A DNA stretch of 64,000 bases from Symsagittifera roscoffensis (GCF_963678635.1 NC_087062.1:4576193-4640192), one strand, 5' to 3'. Positions 11,561 through 23,332 are shown, numbered from the stretch's first letter. Notes: generated from the letters alone by a model not told the origin. Numbers and translations are program-made.

Positions 11561-11609
11561 CCCCCCCCGCCCCTCGAAAAAGACCTGTATCTGCCCCTGG
11601 TCACATTCG

Positions 11610-13232
11610 ATTTCGACAAAAAATTTTCGCAGACTTGTTCGGTATACTTTTTAGCCAGAATAAAGAATCCAGTAAAACTTGATTTAATCCTTCTGAAGCA
11701 CTTTCAAAAAAAATAGTTTCTGTTTTTCTGTAATGTAAGATTTTGATTTTTTTAATAACTGAACCAATTATTAAACATAGCCACGGGCTTTTTTAGATTA
11801 CAAAATTTTTAACATAAAAAGACGCAAGCACTTTTTTGATCAGCACTGTTCTGTTTCAGACTTTCAAAGAACGTGAAATAGAACGTCAATATTTGTGCTC
11901 GAGGTGGCTTTAATTCTCCCTTTTTTATGCTTCTAAAACATTTAAATGCGCAGAGCTAAAAACATATTTGACCTGTACTTTTTTTCGCAATTGCTCAAAT
12001 AATACGACCCAGATTTAAATGCAACTTGAAAGAATGCAAAATAAATGGTTCAAATAACGGTTTTTAACAAATATCAGTTTAAGCATGAAAATGTCTGCGG
12101 GTGAAAAATTTGCTAATAATGAAACTCATAATGATATCAATTTTAAGCAAAAACTATATCAGATAGTAGGCTCGGATTGGTTTTCCAGTCAAAATCAGTA
12201 CTGTTTCAGTAAAGCTACAGTAAAAAAAAAACAGTTAAATAGCAGTATTGGGTAAGTTCCACGATAGCATTGATCAATGATGAAATCAGGGCAAAAAATA
12301 TAGCACCACTGTTCTAGTACTGTTTCAGTACTGAATCAGTACTGTTTTTGAAATTAATAAGGCTGGTCACTACTAAATCAGTGAACACTACAGGAATTTT
12401 ACAATGTTGCATTACTGGAACAGTGCTGATTAGTACTAAGGGTTAACGGGTACGATAAGAATCACTACAAACAGTAGGTATCCGATTTCGTTCTTTTGGA
12501 AAAATTTTAAGACTATACTGTATCTGAGAACTCTCAAACTAGACATGTAAGGTCAAAAATTAATTGATTCTAAGCATTATAAAACTTGAAAATCAATTCA
12601 AAAATTTGAAAAAAAAGTCCAGTACTGTTCCAGGACAAAACTAGTGAAAGAAAAAGAACAAAAGTGTTCCAGTACTGCAACAGTACTGTTTTTTCTTGTT
12701 TAACTGTTTTTGTTCATAAACATATTACTGGATTTAATCTGAAACTACCGATTATTACTGGCAGATCAATCCAGAGGACTATCTTTACTTTTAGACTAAG
12801 TTTTATACAATTTTCCGACTAATTTTTATTTTCTCGGTCCCAATTTATTTTTTAATCAATTTTAACCACACTTCGTTCTTTTTATTGGTTGAAACTTCAA
12901 TTTCAAGTCACTGCTAGTTCTGATGAACAAAGCAGAAAACTTTTTAAAATATATATATTCAACGTTTTGATTTTGAAAACGAACTTTTTTCACAACGTTT
13001 TGATTGTGGAAACGAACTTTTTTAAATTTTTTTAATTTCAAATATCATTTTCAGTTTATTCTATGCCGCATACTCTTGTCTGAATACAGCAGCAGTCTTT
13101 TTTGTATGAGTAGTTTTCTGTTTAATAAAAAAAATCTGTAATTCAAGGGGCATGCTCTAACAAAGTAGAAATTATATGTGTTCATAAGATGTGTGATTAC
13201 TTATTCAATTTTTGAAACGTAAATGATATGAT
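11610..13232. other. Intergenic, CAGTACTG-rich region
   Basis: No gene seen. Short motifs CAGTACTG and CCAGTACTG recur many times between about 12190 and 12700 in both orientations (the motif is nearly self-complementary), for example in the run near 12318-12345. The segment TATTTGTGCTCGAGGTGG near 11889 also occurs in a related form at 20848, a sign of a shared dispersed repeat. Confidence 0.5.
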
Positions 13233-13365
13233 ATGCTTTTAATAATTTACTCAGTTTTACTTTTAGTTTTCTTCTTATTGCTTAGAAAAGTTTTAGTACG
13301 AATGAAAGTCGTGAGTAAGTTTTCCACGAATCGAAGGCTCGATGGAAAAGTTGCAATTGTTACAG
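13233..13365 (+). CDS. Membrane-anchored SDR oxidoreductase, exon 1
   Basis: First coding exon of a short-chain dehydrogenase/reductase resembling RDH11-14 and DHRSX-type enzymes, which are NAD(P)-dependent oxidoreductases of retinoid, lipid or polyprenol substrates, usually on ER membranes. I start at ATG 13233 because an in-frame stop (TGA 13224) lies just upstream and because it gives MLLIIYSVLLLVFFLLLRK, a clear signal anchor followed by a basic cluster; ATG 13302 would lose it. The exon ends in LDGKVAIVT and the first base of the first motif Gly codon; donor GTTTGT. The whole protein is 353 residues over four exons, in the usual size range for this subfamily. Confidence 0.88.
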
Positions 13366-13696
13366 GTTTGTTAAATATTTAATATGATTACTTAGAAAAT
13401 ATAACATCATAATTATCATTTCTGATATTCAGAATAAAGAATTATGATAAATTGAAACAGTAAAAAGGTTGAAACATTTTTTGAAACAATAAAAACATGC
13501 AGAAAAAAGATCTTTGTAAAAAGATTGAAACAATAAAAAAAAAGAAAGAGAAATTTTTATCGAAACAGTATTTTTCAGATCTTTAAGAGACAAAGAAAAC
13601 TGTTTTGATTCAACCAAAATTAAATTAACAAATGTTCGAGTTTTCCAAAACCCGTTTTCTTGGAGAATTTAATTATCCGAAAACTATTTTTTCCAG

Positions 13697-13990
13697 GTGG
13701 CAGTGATGGCTTAGGGTTCGCGATCTCGACAGAACTGGTTCAAAAGGGAGCAATAGTTTTCATTTTATCCCGAAACCAGTCAAAGCTATCCGCAGCAGCT
13801 TCAAAACTGAGAAAATACGCCGTTCCCAAAGAATTTTCTTCAAACGACGAACTTTCTTCTTCTTTGCAATATAAGAATGAAACAGTGATTACATGCCAAG
13901 TTGATTTGAGTGATTTGGAATCTGTTCGAGAGTTCATTGATTTCTACAAGCAGAAAAACAGAAAAGTCGACATTTTAATAAACAACGCAG
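13697..13990 (+). CDS. SDR oxidoreductase, exon 2 (Rossmann cofactor half)
   Basis: The acceptor TTTTTTCCAG completes the Gly codon, giving TGGSDGLG at residues 44-51, the classical SDR TGxxxGxG dinucleotide motif. Then come ISTELVQKGA, the basic position after the second strand (SRNQSKL, suggesting NADP preference, an inference), CQVDLSDLESVREF (the conserved Asp contacting adenine) and VDILINNAG at residues 135-143. The exon ends in phase 1 at donor GTTTAA. An insertion rich in Ser and charged residues (about residues 90-105) lengthens the loop before the CQVDLSD strand. Confidence 0.93.
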
Positions 13991-14345
13991 GTTTAAGAAT
14001 TCATTTGATAATACTTTTTAACACAAAAAATACATCCCAAAATTAGCATGGGCACTGTCAAAATAGACAAACTGTTCCTCATAGCTTATTAATAGACAAT
14101 TTTGAGCGACTAAAAAGTGCAAACTCAGAAAAAAGGTAAAATTTTAAATCCAAAATTGGTTGAGATGAGGCTGAATAATAATCCCCCGATGCTGAGCCTC
14201 CTAAGAATCTAGGGGAGAACAAAATGAGAAATAAGAAAGGAAATTTTGAGTCTTAAGAACAAAAAAATATATATTTACAAAGGCGATAGAAAGAAAAAAT
14301 ATACAATAATTAAAATTCCCACAATTATTTGAAAGGTTATTTTAG

Positions 14346-14690
14346 GCCTGATAACAAACGAAGTGAAAGTTTCGCCTCAAGGTCATGATCTAGTCATGGC
14401 CACCAACTACTTGGGCCACTTTCTGCTAACTGAGAGTCTGCTAATTGATTCACAACCAACCACAATTATCAATATTACTTCAGATATGAGCTCGTTGTTC
14501 GGAAGAATCGATTCCGAACATCCAGGGCAAATCAGTTTGAATGCATTTCAGAAGTTATTGAACGTGAACAATTTGGTCTATATGAATTATTCATACGCAA
14601 TGGCCAAGAAAGCGATGGAAATGTACAGTCAACATTTCATGACGTCACTCAACTTCAGCGGAAGTTCTAGAATGTTCTGTGCAAACCCAG
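14346..14690 (+). CDS. SDR oxidoreductase, exon 3 (catalytic half)
   Basis: Encodes the active site. Asn in TNYLGHFLL (residue 163), Ser in NITSDMSS (about residue 188) and YAMAK giving Tyr226 and Lys230 complete the Asn-Ser-Tyr-Lys tetrad of classical SDRs. The exon ends CANPG, the conserved Pro-Gly after the sixth strand. Acceptor TTTTAG, donor GTGAGT, phase 1 on both sides. All catalytic residues are present, so the enzyme is predicted to be active. Confidence 0.93.
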
Positions 14691-17489
14691 GTGAGTTGAT
14701 TTCATTCAAGCAGAACGCTCTGACTTCTGATAAAATAAGATGAGCAAAAAACAACATTTCTTTAAATATGAAAATAATGATCTAAAAAGGGGTAAATAGA
14801 AAAATATGGCTGTATCATGCTCAAGATCATATTATACTTCATCAAAGTAATCTAAATTTTAGCCCCAGTACTAATAATGTTTTCTCTAAAGAGAAACGAA
14901 GCAGAGTTTTGCACTTTTTGCGATACAGAACTGAATGATTATCACTACTTGCAAATAAAAAACTCTAAAAAAACGAAGTCTCGAAACTGAATGACTTTCA
15001 ACCTGCGTACAATTTGCATTTCAGTACAAGCATACCATGGCATACCAGATCTTAATATACGGAAGAGAGTAAAAAGTCGCTGAAAAATCAACTTTTTTAA
15101 AGATCTACCTAACCATTTTCTATTTTGTCTTGATATTGTCTTGAATTCCTTTCAAAAAACATGACGAAAAACTAACCAATTAAATTTTCAGCAAGCATAG
15201 AAACAAAAAAAATCAAGCGGTTACAAAGCCGAAAATTCTTGTAGGCGCACGTGCGCCAAAAAAAGTTTCATGAAAAGACCTCAAAAATTAGGTCATCCCT
15301 CAAAACGTTGAGACAAAAAAATTTTTGCTCGTCAAACTTTTAAAAAACAGTCATATGAGCCGACACACTGTAAGTTAAAACCTTTCAAGGCGAAAATAGA
15401 GAAAAACCAAAAAAAAACACAAAAATCGGAGTCGGTAAATATAACACCAACATGAAAAAAAAACAATTTTTGAATAAAAGGGGCCTGTAACATGCAGGCA
15501 TGCTCAAAAATTAACCGTTCAATGAGAAAAATAGGAATAGTCATTTGCAATTTTAGTGAAAAAAGTTGTTCACGGGAAAAAAGTCTAAAACCTGGTTGCA
15601 ATACCCTTGCTTATCACAAGGGTATTGAACAAGGAATGAAAAGCGAACTGAAAAAAGATTAAGAGTAGAACAGAAAACGTTTCTAAAAGGAGAGAAAAAG
15701 TAAGTCGCAGATTAACCAAAAAAATATATCAGGAGCTTTATTTTAATGCTGCAATGGGAGTTAACTAGGGCTGACAACACTTGTTTTTTATCGACCAATC
15801 AGAATAGTTGCTTTTACAAGTTTTTGTAAATTCACATATTTAAATAACTAAGACAACTGATTAATGGGTATTTTTGGCAATCAATCATATTTTAGTCATT
15901 TTTTGTTTGTATGAACGATATCAAGACTGTTTTGTAAGACTGTTTTGTTGTCAAGACCGTTTTGTAATCCGTAAGTTTCTGACTGCCTCTCATCAATTAC
16001 GAAGAAGATTTGCTTTGAAAATTGGATGAATTTTTCCAAAACGCTCGAGATGTTTGATTTTTCACATTTTATTAAATGACATTGAGCTCAATTAAATCAG
16101 ATGGGTCTTCTATAGGTCGTCATATAAGTCACGTCAAATATGATAGATCGTCATAATTTTTCACGTCAAATTTGATTTTTTTTTGTAGTTTGGTTTTTGA
16201 TTTCTTTCTATCCTCAACTCAAATATTCGCATCAAAAAATGTCAAACTTCAATATCAAAGACCAAATACATAAGCAAAATTTTGGTAAGAAAGCACTAAT
16301 ATTCTGAAATCCGATTGAATCAAAAAAAATATATTGATCCAATTTTCTAAAAGAAAAGGATAAGCTTGAGAAAAAAAAACAATAATAAGCAATTTGGATA
16401 ATATGAAAAGCATCAACGTAATATATATTCTTTCTTCTACCTTAAAAATTCCAAACAAATCAATTGAAATACTTATTTCTTTTGTTTTAATTTTTTATAA
16501 GTTTTTCCCGCAATCAAATTCGAGGTGCAAAATGATATACTTTTCGCCCGAGGTTGCAATTTTGATTTTTTTCTCGTCCCTTTCACAAAAACCAAATTAT
16601 TTTCATTCGTGACGAAAGTTTTTACAATTGTTTACTGAGTAGCCTAACTAGCTAGCATACTACTTCTTACAGCATTATGAACAATATGAAAAACAAAAAA
16701 CCATACTTCGCAACTGGAGAGAGGAAAAATTGCAATTGCACACAGCAATAACCTCAAATTGGTTAAAATGGTTCTTCGTAACTTATAAAAAATGTGTCGC
16801 AAGTCAAATGACCGGTTATATGTGATGAGCTCAGATGGTATGAAAAGATGTTTTGAGTTTTGTTAACACAAAACCAAACCTTTATTTTTCAAACAAAAAA
16901 CTAGAGAAACTCCGAAAACTTTATTGCTATATATTATGCAAAAAATCAAGCGTGCCGTGAAAAAAAGCACTTGCAGGACTCCGGCCTCTAAGTAGCTAGT
17001 CGCCTATGAAGCCGACCTCTGGAAAAAGGAATCAATTTCTTTCTTTCGCAATTTCTTTATATATCCTGCAATCAAATTTCCTCAACCAAATCTAAGGGTA
17101 TATTACAACCAGTTACCAATCAATGCGCTCTACAATACCAGAAATAGCTCAATCTAATAATTTTAGAGCAATATGCATGACCACAAAAGAATAGACCTTA
17201 AAAAGGGAAGAAAAATTTTAATCGTTTTTCTAAGACCAGCGTTTTCTTGTGTCTTTAAAATGTTTTAAATTGTCTGAAAAATAACTAATCCAAACATGTA
17301 TTTTCCGTTATTTCTTCAGAACAAAAATTCAAAACTGTATTTCTACATAAAACAGTTTCAAAATAAACCAAAACACGTGGTTTTAATCAAATTTGGGCGC
17401 TAAAAAAACGTAGAAACTTAGCTATAGAACAATTTAGCTAAGTGGCACTAAGCATAGATTTTAGTACTTATCAAAAGACACTTCTCACA

Positions 17490-17545
17490 GTGGTAAGGCG
17501 TTCACTTAGACACCGTCAGCCTGGTTCTCGATCTTATGCCATGGC
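17490..17545 (+). repeat. Possible tRNA-derived SINE head, degraded
   Basis: Contains AGTGGTAAGGCGTTCACTTA and, about 25 nt later, GGTTCTCGATC, resembling the A and B boxes of a tRNA-type Pol III promoter. Acceptor-stem pairing is absent, so this is not a tRNA gene. Boundaries unknown. Confidence 0.4.
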
Positions 17546-17949
17546 CATGATTGTGTATACGGAAGAGCTCTCACGTGACCAATAGCTTCAAGTCTACCAC
17601 AGTCTGGCTGATTTCGGCTGCAATAGAGGTACTAAGTGAAAGATCTAGACGCAAAAAAAACTACCTTGAGTCGCAAAAAAGAGCTTCGCTCATCAAAATA
17701 ACACAGTCTGGAATGTGGGGAGAAGATACAAATGAAATTTTCTTCGACCGGTCTGTTAAGGCCTATGGATAGCTCCTCTGCTATTCAGAGGAGCCGCAAA
17801 AAAACTAGACCTCCTCTTCAGTGTACTCAACTTAGGCAGCGACCATCGCAAGACAAAAAACTGATTATTTTCTGCCTAGCTTTTCTAGAAAAGCGAAACC
17901 AATTTCAATGCCTGAATTCAAATCCAAGAATATAAATTCAAGGTAAAAA

Positions 17950-18100
17950 AAACAAAGTCTTACTAATATTTTGGGAGAGCTCGAAAAATCAATTTGGTCA
18001 GCCTAAAAAAAAAGATCGACATATTTATGATTTTTTCCCAAAATTTCGCACCCTTCACCCCCCCCCCCCCCCCCTCAAGAAAATTCTAGATCCGCCCCTG
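17950..18100 (+). mobile_element. hAT-like MITE, right-end fragment
   Basis: Shares the family end: GAGAGCTCGAAAAATCAATT, GGTCAGCCTAAAAAAAA, a long C-run (18058-18074) and TCTAGATCCGCCCCTG ending at 18100. The left end and target duplication were not found, so it is truncated or too diverged. It lies in the last SDR intron. Confidence 0.7.
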
Positions 18101-18424
18101 CTCCACTCTAAACAAGCCCAAAACGATATAATTTCCAACCGTTTTTTTCTTTTGCACTCAAATAAAATATTATGAACTGTTTCAGAGCAGCTTGAATCAC
18201 GGCTTTAAATGGCTCAATATGATATGCAATAAATATAAATAGACTTATCGTACCAATATACTTTTGTGGTAACTGATTTTGCATCGAAAAACAACACCAT
18301 AATTTGAAATTTTCGCCCGATACGACCTTGAAACGCAGCTATTGACTTTCGTTGGTTTCATACCCACTTAAGCCTATCTCAATAAAGCTATAAACCATTC
18401 TTAAAATTGAAGGGAATGTTTCAG

Positions 18425-18714
18425 GTCTTCTCAACACAAACTTCATGTCAAATTGGCCGAATTGGATGGAGAAATTATTGAAGCCAATCCTTCTGAGAAC
18501 TGCCATGAAATCACCAGCAGATGGAGTTCATGTGGTTATGAAGTGTTTATTTCTACCTGAAGTTCATGAACAAAATGTGAACGAACAATTCGGTTTGGTC
18601 TTCAAGGGCGTGAAAAGTTACAAGTCGCTTAATTACTACCCGGATGTTGAGTGTGAACAACTATATCGCAATACGCGACTTTTACTGAGCCAATGGATCA
18701 CCGATACCAGCTGA
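18425..18714 (+). CDS. SDR oxidoreductase, exon 4 (substrate-loop and C-terminus)
   Basis: The acceptor TGTTTCAG completes the Gly codon; the exon encodes LLNTNFMSNWPNWMEKLLK, the substrate-binding loop region. Next comes AMKSPADGVHVVMKCLFLPE (the RDH/DHRS equivalent is KTPxEGA), then a YKSLNYYPD-containing tail ending ITDTS and TGA at 18712-18714. The intron before it is about 3.7 kb and contains a MITE fragment and other repeats. Confidence 0.9.
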
Positions 18715-18883
18715 TTGTCAATTTTGTGGTTTATTATACTCAAAACTCTTGATTTTTATCGTTTGTAGTTTCTAATTGATTTTTTACGATTAATTGACTG
18801 CCGCCGATTTCTAGGAAAGCTTAAGATCTCAATTGCTTCCTTTAAGCTTCCTATGTCATTTGTTTTTTTTTTGTTGACGATAG

Positions 18884-19143
18884 ATCCCTCCTCAATGATT
18901 CGACCCCCTGCCGCCTAGCGACCCAAAGGAACCCCCTTCGTAATATTTGAGATATCTAAATGCAGCTGTTGGACCCTAAAATTTTTCTAAAGGCGCCTTT
19001 AGCGCAAAAAATACTAATTTTGAGAGGATAGCGCGCCGTTAATACCCGATATTTTGGTTACAATTTTCAAAAATTGCCTAAAAACGCCTTTTTTAGCCTG
19101 TTTAGTAAATCCCCCCATCGAGAAAATCCTAGATGCGCCCATA
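18884..19143 (+). mobile_element. hAT-like MITE copy, left end eroded
   Basis: Lies between two exact copies of GTTGACGATAG (18873-18883 and 19144-19154), which include an 8-bp target duplication. The right end is CCTAGATGCGCCCATA-like; the interior has the GACCCAAAGGAACCCCC, AAGGCGCCTTTAGCGC and GCGCGCCG modules. The first 15 or so bases of the left terminal repeat are missing. Confidence 0.72.
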
Positions 19144-19703
19144 GTTGACGATAGGAAAAATTTCGCTGCGAGTTTTGCTGCTGCTTAAGAACCAAAATTT
19201 TCTATGCTTTTTCCGGTCTGGTTATTGTTGCCTTGTCGAGAGACTGACCGCGTCGCGTCTTGGGCCTCAAAACACAGAACGTTCAGCTGAGAAAAAAAAG
19301 CCTGACGCTTAATCATCGCGACGTTAAAGCAGAAATGATGCTCAATACTAAGAGTTTCTCAAATATAAGTCTTTAAAACTTCAGCAGGAAATACAGAAAA
19401 ACAGAAAATCCATCTAACGGTTAATTACCATTTTAAACTTAAGCTCAATTAAAAATATTAGGCATCTAGAATTCCGCATGCAAAAAAAGTTGACATGTAT
19501 CTTGGCACGTAAACTAATTTTAGCTAAATCAAAAATTTGGCAATTAATAGACAAAGCAGCTTAAATCATGTGCTTTTGGAGCATCACATTATTGGTTTTC
19601 AGCATCATCACATTGTTTATCATTTTTCATCGATTGTTGTTATCGATACGCTTCCTATATGGCCTCCACACTAACCCCCCCCCCCCCCCCCCCTCCTCCT
19701 CCT

Positions 19704-19882
19704 CTAGTGAGTGGCGATAGGGGGTATTTCGCAGTCGTAGCAGGAGGGACCACTGGGGGTTCCTTCAGGGTCACTCATGATCTTCAGCTCGTACATGTTT
19801 CGTCCACACTTGACACAATTGGAACAGTTGATGTGGTATCGGTACTGTTCCCCCTCATATTTCTGAACTTCCCATCGAGTGT
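19704..19882 (-). CDS. Single-LIM-domain small protein, coding exon 2
   Basis: Second coding exon of a 79-residue protein consisting of one complete LIM zinc-binding domain. With exon 1 the ligands are C12, C15, H37, C40, C43, C46, C68 and C71: CX2C-X21-HX2CX2CX2C-X21-CX2C, which fits the LIM consensus and binds two zinc ions. This exon supplies H37 onward (RYHINCSNCVKCGRN and PSCYDCE) and ends PPIATH with TAG at 19704-19706. The acceptor TTTCAG on the - strand ends at 19883 and the phase joins exactly. LIM domains bind proteins; with nothing else in the chain it would act as an adaptor, LMO-like but single (inference). A poly-C tract follows the gene at about 19675-19693. Confidence 0.85.
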
Positions 19883-20284
19883 CTGAAATGAAAACAGACA
19901 ATTTATTCCTTTTTTTTTCAAAATTTTGTATTGTTTTTTTAAATTGTTTTTTTTTCGGGGTTTTCATTTCTAAATTTTCTACGAGAATCTGTTGTAAGAG
20001 GTGCGCAGACTTTTTCTGAAGTAATAGCAGTTTTTCAAAAAAATAATTGATTATTATCCGGGTGTATATAAATCGAAACTGCAGTATCTTCTAACATATT
20101 AATCATATTAATTGTTCCGGAGTAGTCTCTCGTCTATTGAACTGGTTGGCAAGAAAATGAGAAATCGAACAACTCATTAGCCTGCGGTTCTTTAATTTCT
20201 TCATCTGTCATAAAATGGGAAAAAACGGACAATAACTACTCGAAACTGCTCAAAAAGTCCAAACAAAACAAAAAGTTAGTTTTT

Positions 20285-20568
20285 TCTTCAGAAAATTTGG
20301 TCGACCTTTTTTTTAGGTCGATCGAATTGATTTTCGAGCTCTCCCTACGCACAGTTTAGTACCTGTTTTAGCCAATATTTCAGCGCCGCAGGCAAAATTT
20401 TGAAAAAACAGTCCAAAGGCGCCCTTAGAAAAATTTTAGGGTCGGTCGGCCAAAAATGGACTTCTTAAAAAGTACCAAAGGGGGGACCCTTTGGGTCGGC
20501 AAGGGGTCGAATGCCTGAGTGGAAGCATCAAAACCCGCCCACCCCCCCCCCCCCTAAATCCGCCCCTG
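20285..20568 (-). mobile_element. hAT-like MITE fragment, inverted module order
   Basis: In the LIM intron. Contains GGTCGACC, AGGCGCCCTTAG, GGGGGGACCCTTTGGGTCGG and a C-run ending TAAATCCGCCCCTG at 20568, i.e. the family read from the opposite end. The left terminus and target duplication are not clear. Confidence 0.65.
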
Positions 20569-20639
20569 ACTTGAAGCAAAATATTTATGATTTTTTTTCT
20601 ATACGTTTTTCAAAGAACATTTTTTGACAAATATGCCTA

Positions 20640-21345
20640 ATTTATAATAAAACTATCCCTATTAGGTGTAAGCCTCAGTTATAGGTTTTTGTTCAGATTC
20701 TCTCATTGCACCACGAAAGGCAACGACACATTTTGAAAAAGAAAAAGAAAGTTTTCTGTTTGTGGTTGCAACTTTTTGTGCTTTTTCTGCACAGCAACCG
20801 AAAACTCTTGGTGTTCCGACTTTCGATATGAAAGTAAAGGAATATTTGTGCTCGGGGTGGTTTATGTTTTCTTCAGACAAATTTCGACTTCTTAACTAGC
20901 CATTTCTGACGGAATTTTTTTATATCGTTCAAAAGGCATTGTTGTCCTGAGCTTACATTTGAAAATATATTATACCTGTGATCATTTTTCTTAAAGTTAT
21001 TAGGGCTTATAGATTATCATTTTGGCCAATTTTGGACAATTAACGCGCGATATATTTCGCGCTTTTAACGCGTAAGCGTAGATTTAATCCGTCGTAGAAA
21101 TCGTTCCAAATTGGTTGAAGGAAGCTTATTTGCCATAATTGATTTGTTACTAGAAGCGAAATTTGTCACTTTGTACTTTATATGGCGTGTGCGGGGATGT
21201 TTTCACAAACAAATCTCAAATTTTTTCATTTTATTTTCTTTTTTTTTACATTAAATTTTTTCATGTTTTTACTGCTTCATAGACCTTAAAAGGCAGTCGG
21301 AACAATCAGGGCTTCGCCCTGATACGAGCAGTCTTGTTGAGCTTT
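20640..21345 (+). repeat. Dispersed repeat, inverted partner at 62.4 kb
   Basis: Ordered motifs here (GTGCTCGGGGTGG, TGACGGAATTTTTTTATA, TCATTTTGGCCAATTTTGG, AACGCGTAAGCG, TTGGTTGAAGGAAG, TTATATGGCGTGTG, GAGCAGTCTTGTTG) reappear in reverse orientation and order at about 62395-62900. Diverged but clearly colinear. It ends near a 19-bp hairpin (21305-21323). No coding signal. Confidence 0.75.
21305..21323. repeat. GC-rich 8-bp-arm hairpin
   Basis: ATCAGGGC, loop TTC, GCCCTGAT. It sits at the right side of the dispersed repeat; the partner at 62.4 kb keeps only part of it (CAGGCCCTG). Confidence 0.75.
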
Positions 21346-23085
21346 AAATTTGGTTTTACGGGTTCAATTTACAGCAGAATTCAGCTCTGAATCAAGGTAA
21401 AACTCAAGATCTACATCGATGAATCACGCTATGATTAGTTCTTTTTTAACGCAGCTGATATTCTATTTGAAAAAAAGAATTACCACAAAAAAAGCTTGTT
21501 CGCTTCAATTGGATAATTTTATCAGCAAAGAACTTAAATCACAAATCATCAAAAAACTTGCAACAACTATACCTAAATCAGCAATGAAACGGCTATTTTT
21601 CAATCAACGATGAAACAACGCTGAAAACAGCTAACTCAGTGCTGACTTTGCGCTGTTAAACCACTAAAATAGCATCTCATCGGTGAATGACCAAAAAAAC
21701 GTGGCTATTCTGTTGCTGCAAACATAATCCATGAAATAACCGCATCCAGTTTCAAGCGTTAATAATCGATTGTATTATGATTTCAGTATCAGTACTAAAA
21801 CTGAGAAATTATCGATTTTACTGAATTAAAATTCGGTTATATTCAATTTTTTGAAATCAAATTAGTAATTATAATCAATAATAATCTATTTTATTCGATT
21901 TCAATCGATTATTAATCCATCTATTTTTTTTTAACAATTATAATCGATTAAATGGATTATAACCGAATATTTTTATCCCAATTTCTACATGATATGATTT
22001 GCACAAAAAATCCATTATATTCCACTTTGTTTGCACATTTTGTTTTCGAACTTGTCTCTGAATTGTTTGAATTTATTGCTTTTTGCAGACGTTGGTTTAT
22101 CTGAACAAAGCAAAAATCGTTTTAGCAGTGTTCAAATCAATTCAAATTAATAACCTTTTTTAACATCTCTTCTCGATTAGAGTTATTTCATGATGCGCAC
22201 TTGAAGTTTTTTTAACTACTAAAATCTCAGCTCATTGCCTAGTTTCACCAACCGCGGGAACCTTTCAAATAATATGAAAGGATCTCTCTGAAATGTTTGT
22301 TCCGTGATAAAATTTTGCGTTCAGATAAACCAAAATGTGACAAGATATCTCATCTTAGAGATTTTGTTTTTGACGGAATGGCTAAACTATAATCCCTTCC
22401 AATTATTTTTTTTTGCTTGAAAACATTTTGACAGGAAAGGGGCGATAATCTATCATACTAGATTATGATAGAAAAAAAAAACATTTTTGGAAAAACTATA
22501 ATCAATTATAATTGATTATAATTTATTATAAGAATGTAATAAACACTTTATTATAATGTCACTAAAAAATTTATTATTATAATGGTTCATAAATTGTTTA
22601 AACCTCTAAATTTGGCGCTTGTAATTAAATATAGTTTTGAATAAAGTACAATTGTAAATGTAATAGTAGGTTATTTTTTTACTGAGTGTGGGCAATACTT
22701 GAGACAGCAATGAAGCTTGATGTAAGTTGAACCCTGTGTGAACACTCCGTAAAATACTTAGGGTACTACTATGATAAAGTGGTCTATCGGAAAAGCAAAG
22801 CTAGAAGAAAAAGCACTGTGATAGACAGGTTCCGCATGCATTTCGCATGTTACAGTTTTGAAAACTAACTTGTGTACAAATTGTTCATTCCAAAATTTTC
22901 AAATTGAAAATTGAAACTACTATATTGTATATATCAAGAAAAAAAAGGTCGCTTCAATTTATTTTACAATTTAGAAGCCATCAATTGGTAAACTTATATG
23001 ACATTGAAACTCAATTTTGGCGGTTTGTGAATTTTCCACTTTAAAAAGGTGAGGATAGAGGTTTTACGAAGTAACAAAACAGTTT
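21346..23085. other. LIM-intron sequence with ATAATCGATT-type palindromic repeats
   Basis: No exon seen. Between 21760 and 22010, and again near 22440-22570, motifs such as ATAATCGATTAT and ATAATTGATTATAAT occur repeatedly in both orientations, giving locally self-complementary AT-rich DNA. Boundaries of any element are not clear. Confidence 0.5.
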
Positions 23086-23086
23086 A

Positions 23087-23332
23087 TTTACCTTTAATAT
23101 AGGCGAAATTATAACTATAAACGACTTCAGAGCCCTTTACCTATAATAAAGGCGAAATTATAACTATAAACGACTTCAGAGCCCATTACTTATAATAAAG
23201 GCGAAATTATAACTATAAACGACTTCAGAGCCCATTACCTATAATAAAGGCGAAATTATAACTATAAACTACTTCAGAGCCCTTTACCTATAGTAAAGGC
23301 GAAATTATAACTATAAACGAATTCAGAGCCCT
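23087..23332 (+). repeat. Tandem repeat, five units of 49 bp
   Basis: The landmark GGCGAAATTATAACTATAAA recurs at 23102, 23151, 23200, 23249 and 23298, exactly 49 bp apart. Units differ by single substitutions (CCCATTACTT/CCCATTACCT, ACTACTTC, ATAGTAAAG). Located in the LIM gene intron. Confidence 0.95.

Larger units (their letters stand above)
8911..11599 (+). mobile_element. hAT-like MITE carrying a 2.05-kb nested segment
   Basis: Starts CAGTAGCGGATTTAG (8911) and ends TATCTGCCCCTG (11599). It is flanked by GTCACTTT (8903-8910) and GTCACATT (11600-11607), a 7/8 match expected for an aged 8-bp hAT duplication. Inside, a 208-bp stretch occurs twice (9096-9303 and 11353-11560) around a foreign 2049-bp segment. 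Subtracting one 208-bp copy and the insert leaves 432 bp, close to the 424-bp copy at 25773-26196, so the outer element was a single full-length MITE. Confidence 0.8.
14691..18424 (+). other. Large SDR intron with repeat debris
   Basis: 3.7-kb intron, AT-rich. It holds GACTGTTTTGT-type repeats near 15920-15965 (shared with the foldback element at 41.7-42.1 kb), a short palindrome GCGCACGTGCGC near 15246, a degraded tRNA-like SINE head near 17490-17540 and a hAT-like MITE fragment at its right end. No conserved coding exon was recognised. Confidence 0.6.

Noticed and set aside
23087-23332. CRISPR-like array
   Set aside because: Units are contiguous 49-bp tandem repeats with no unique spacers, in animal intron DNA.
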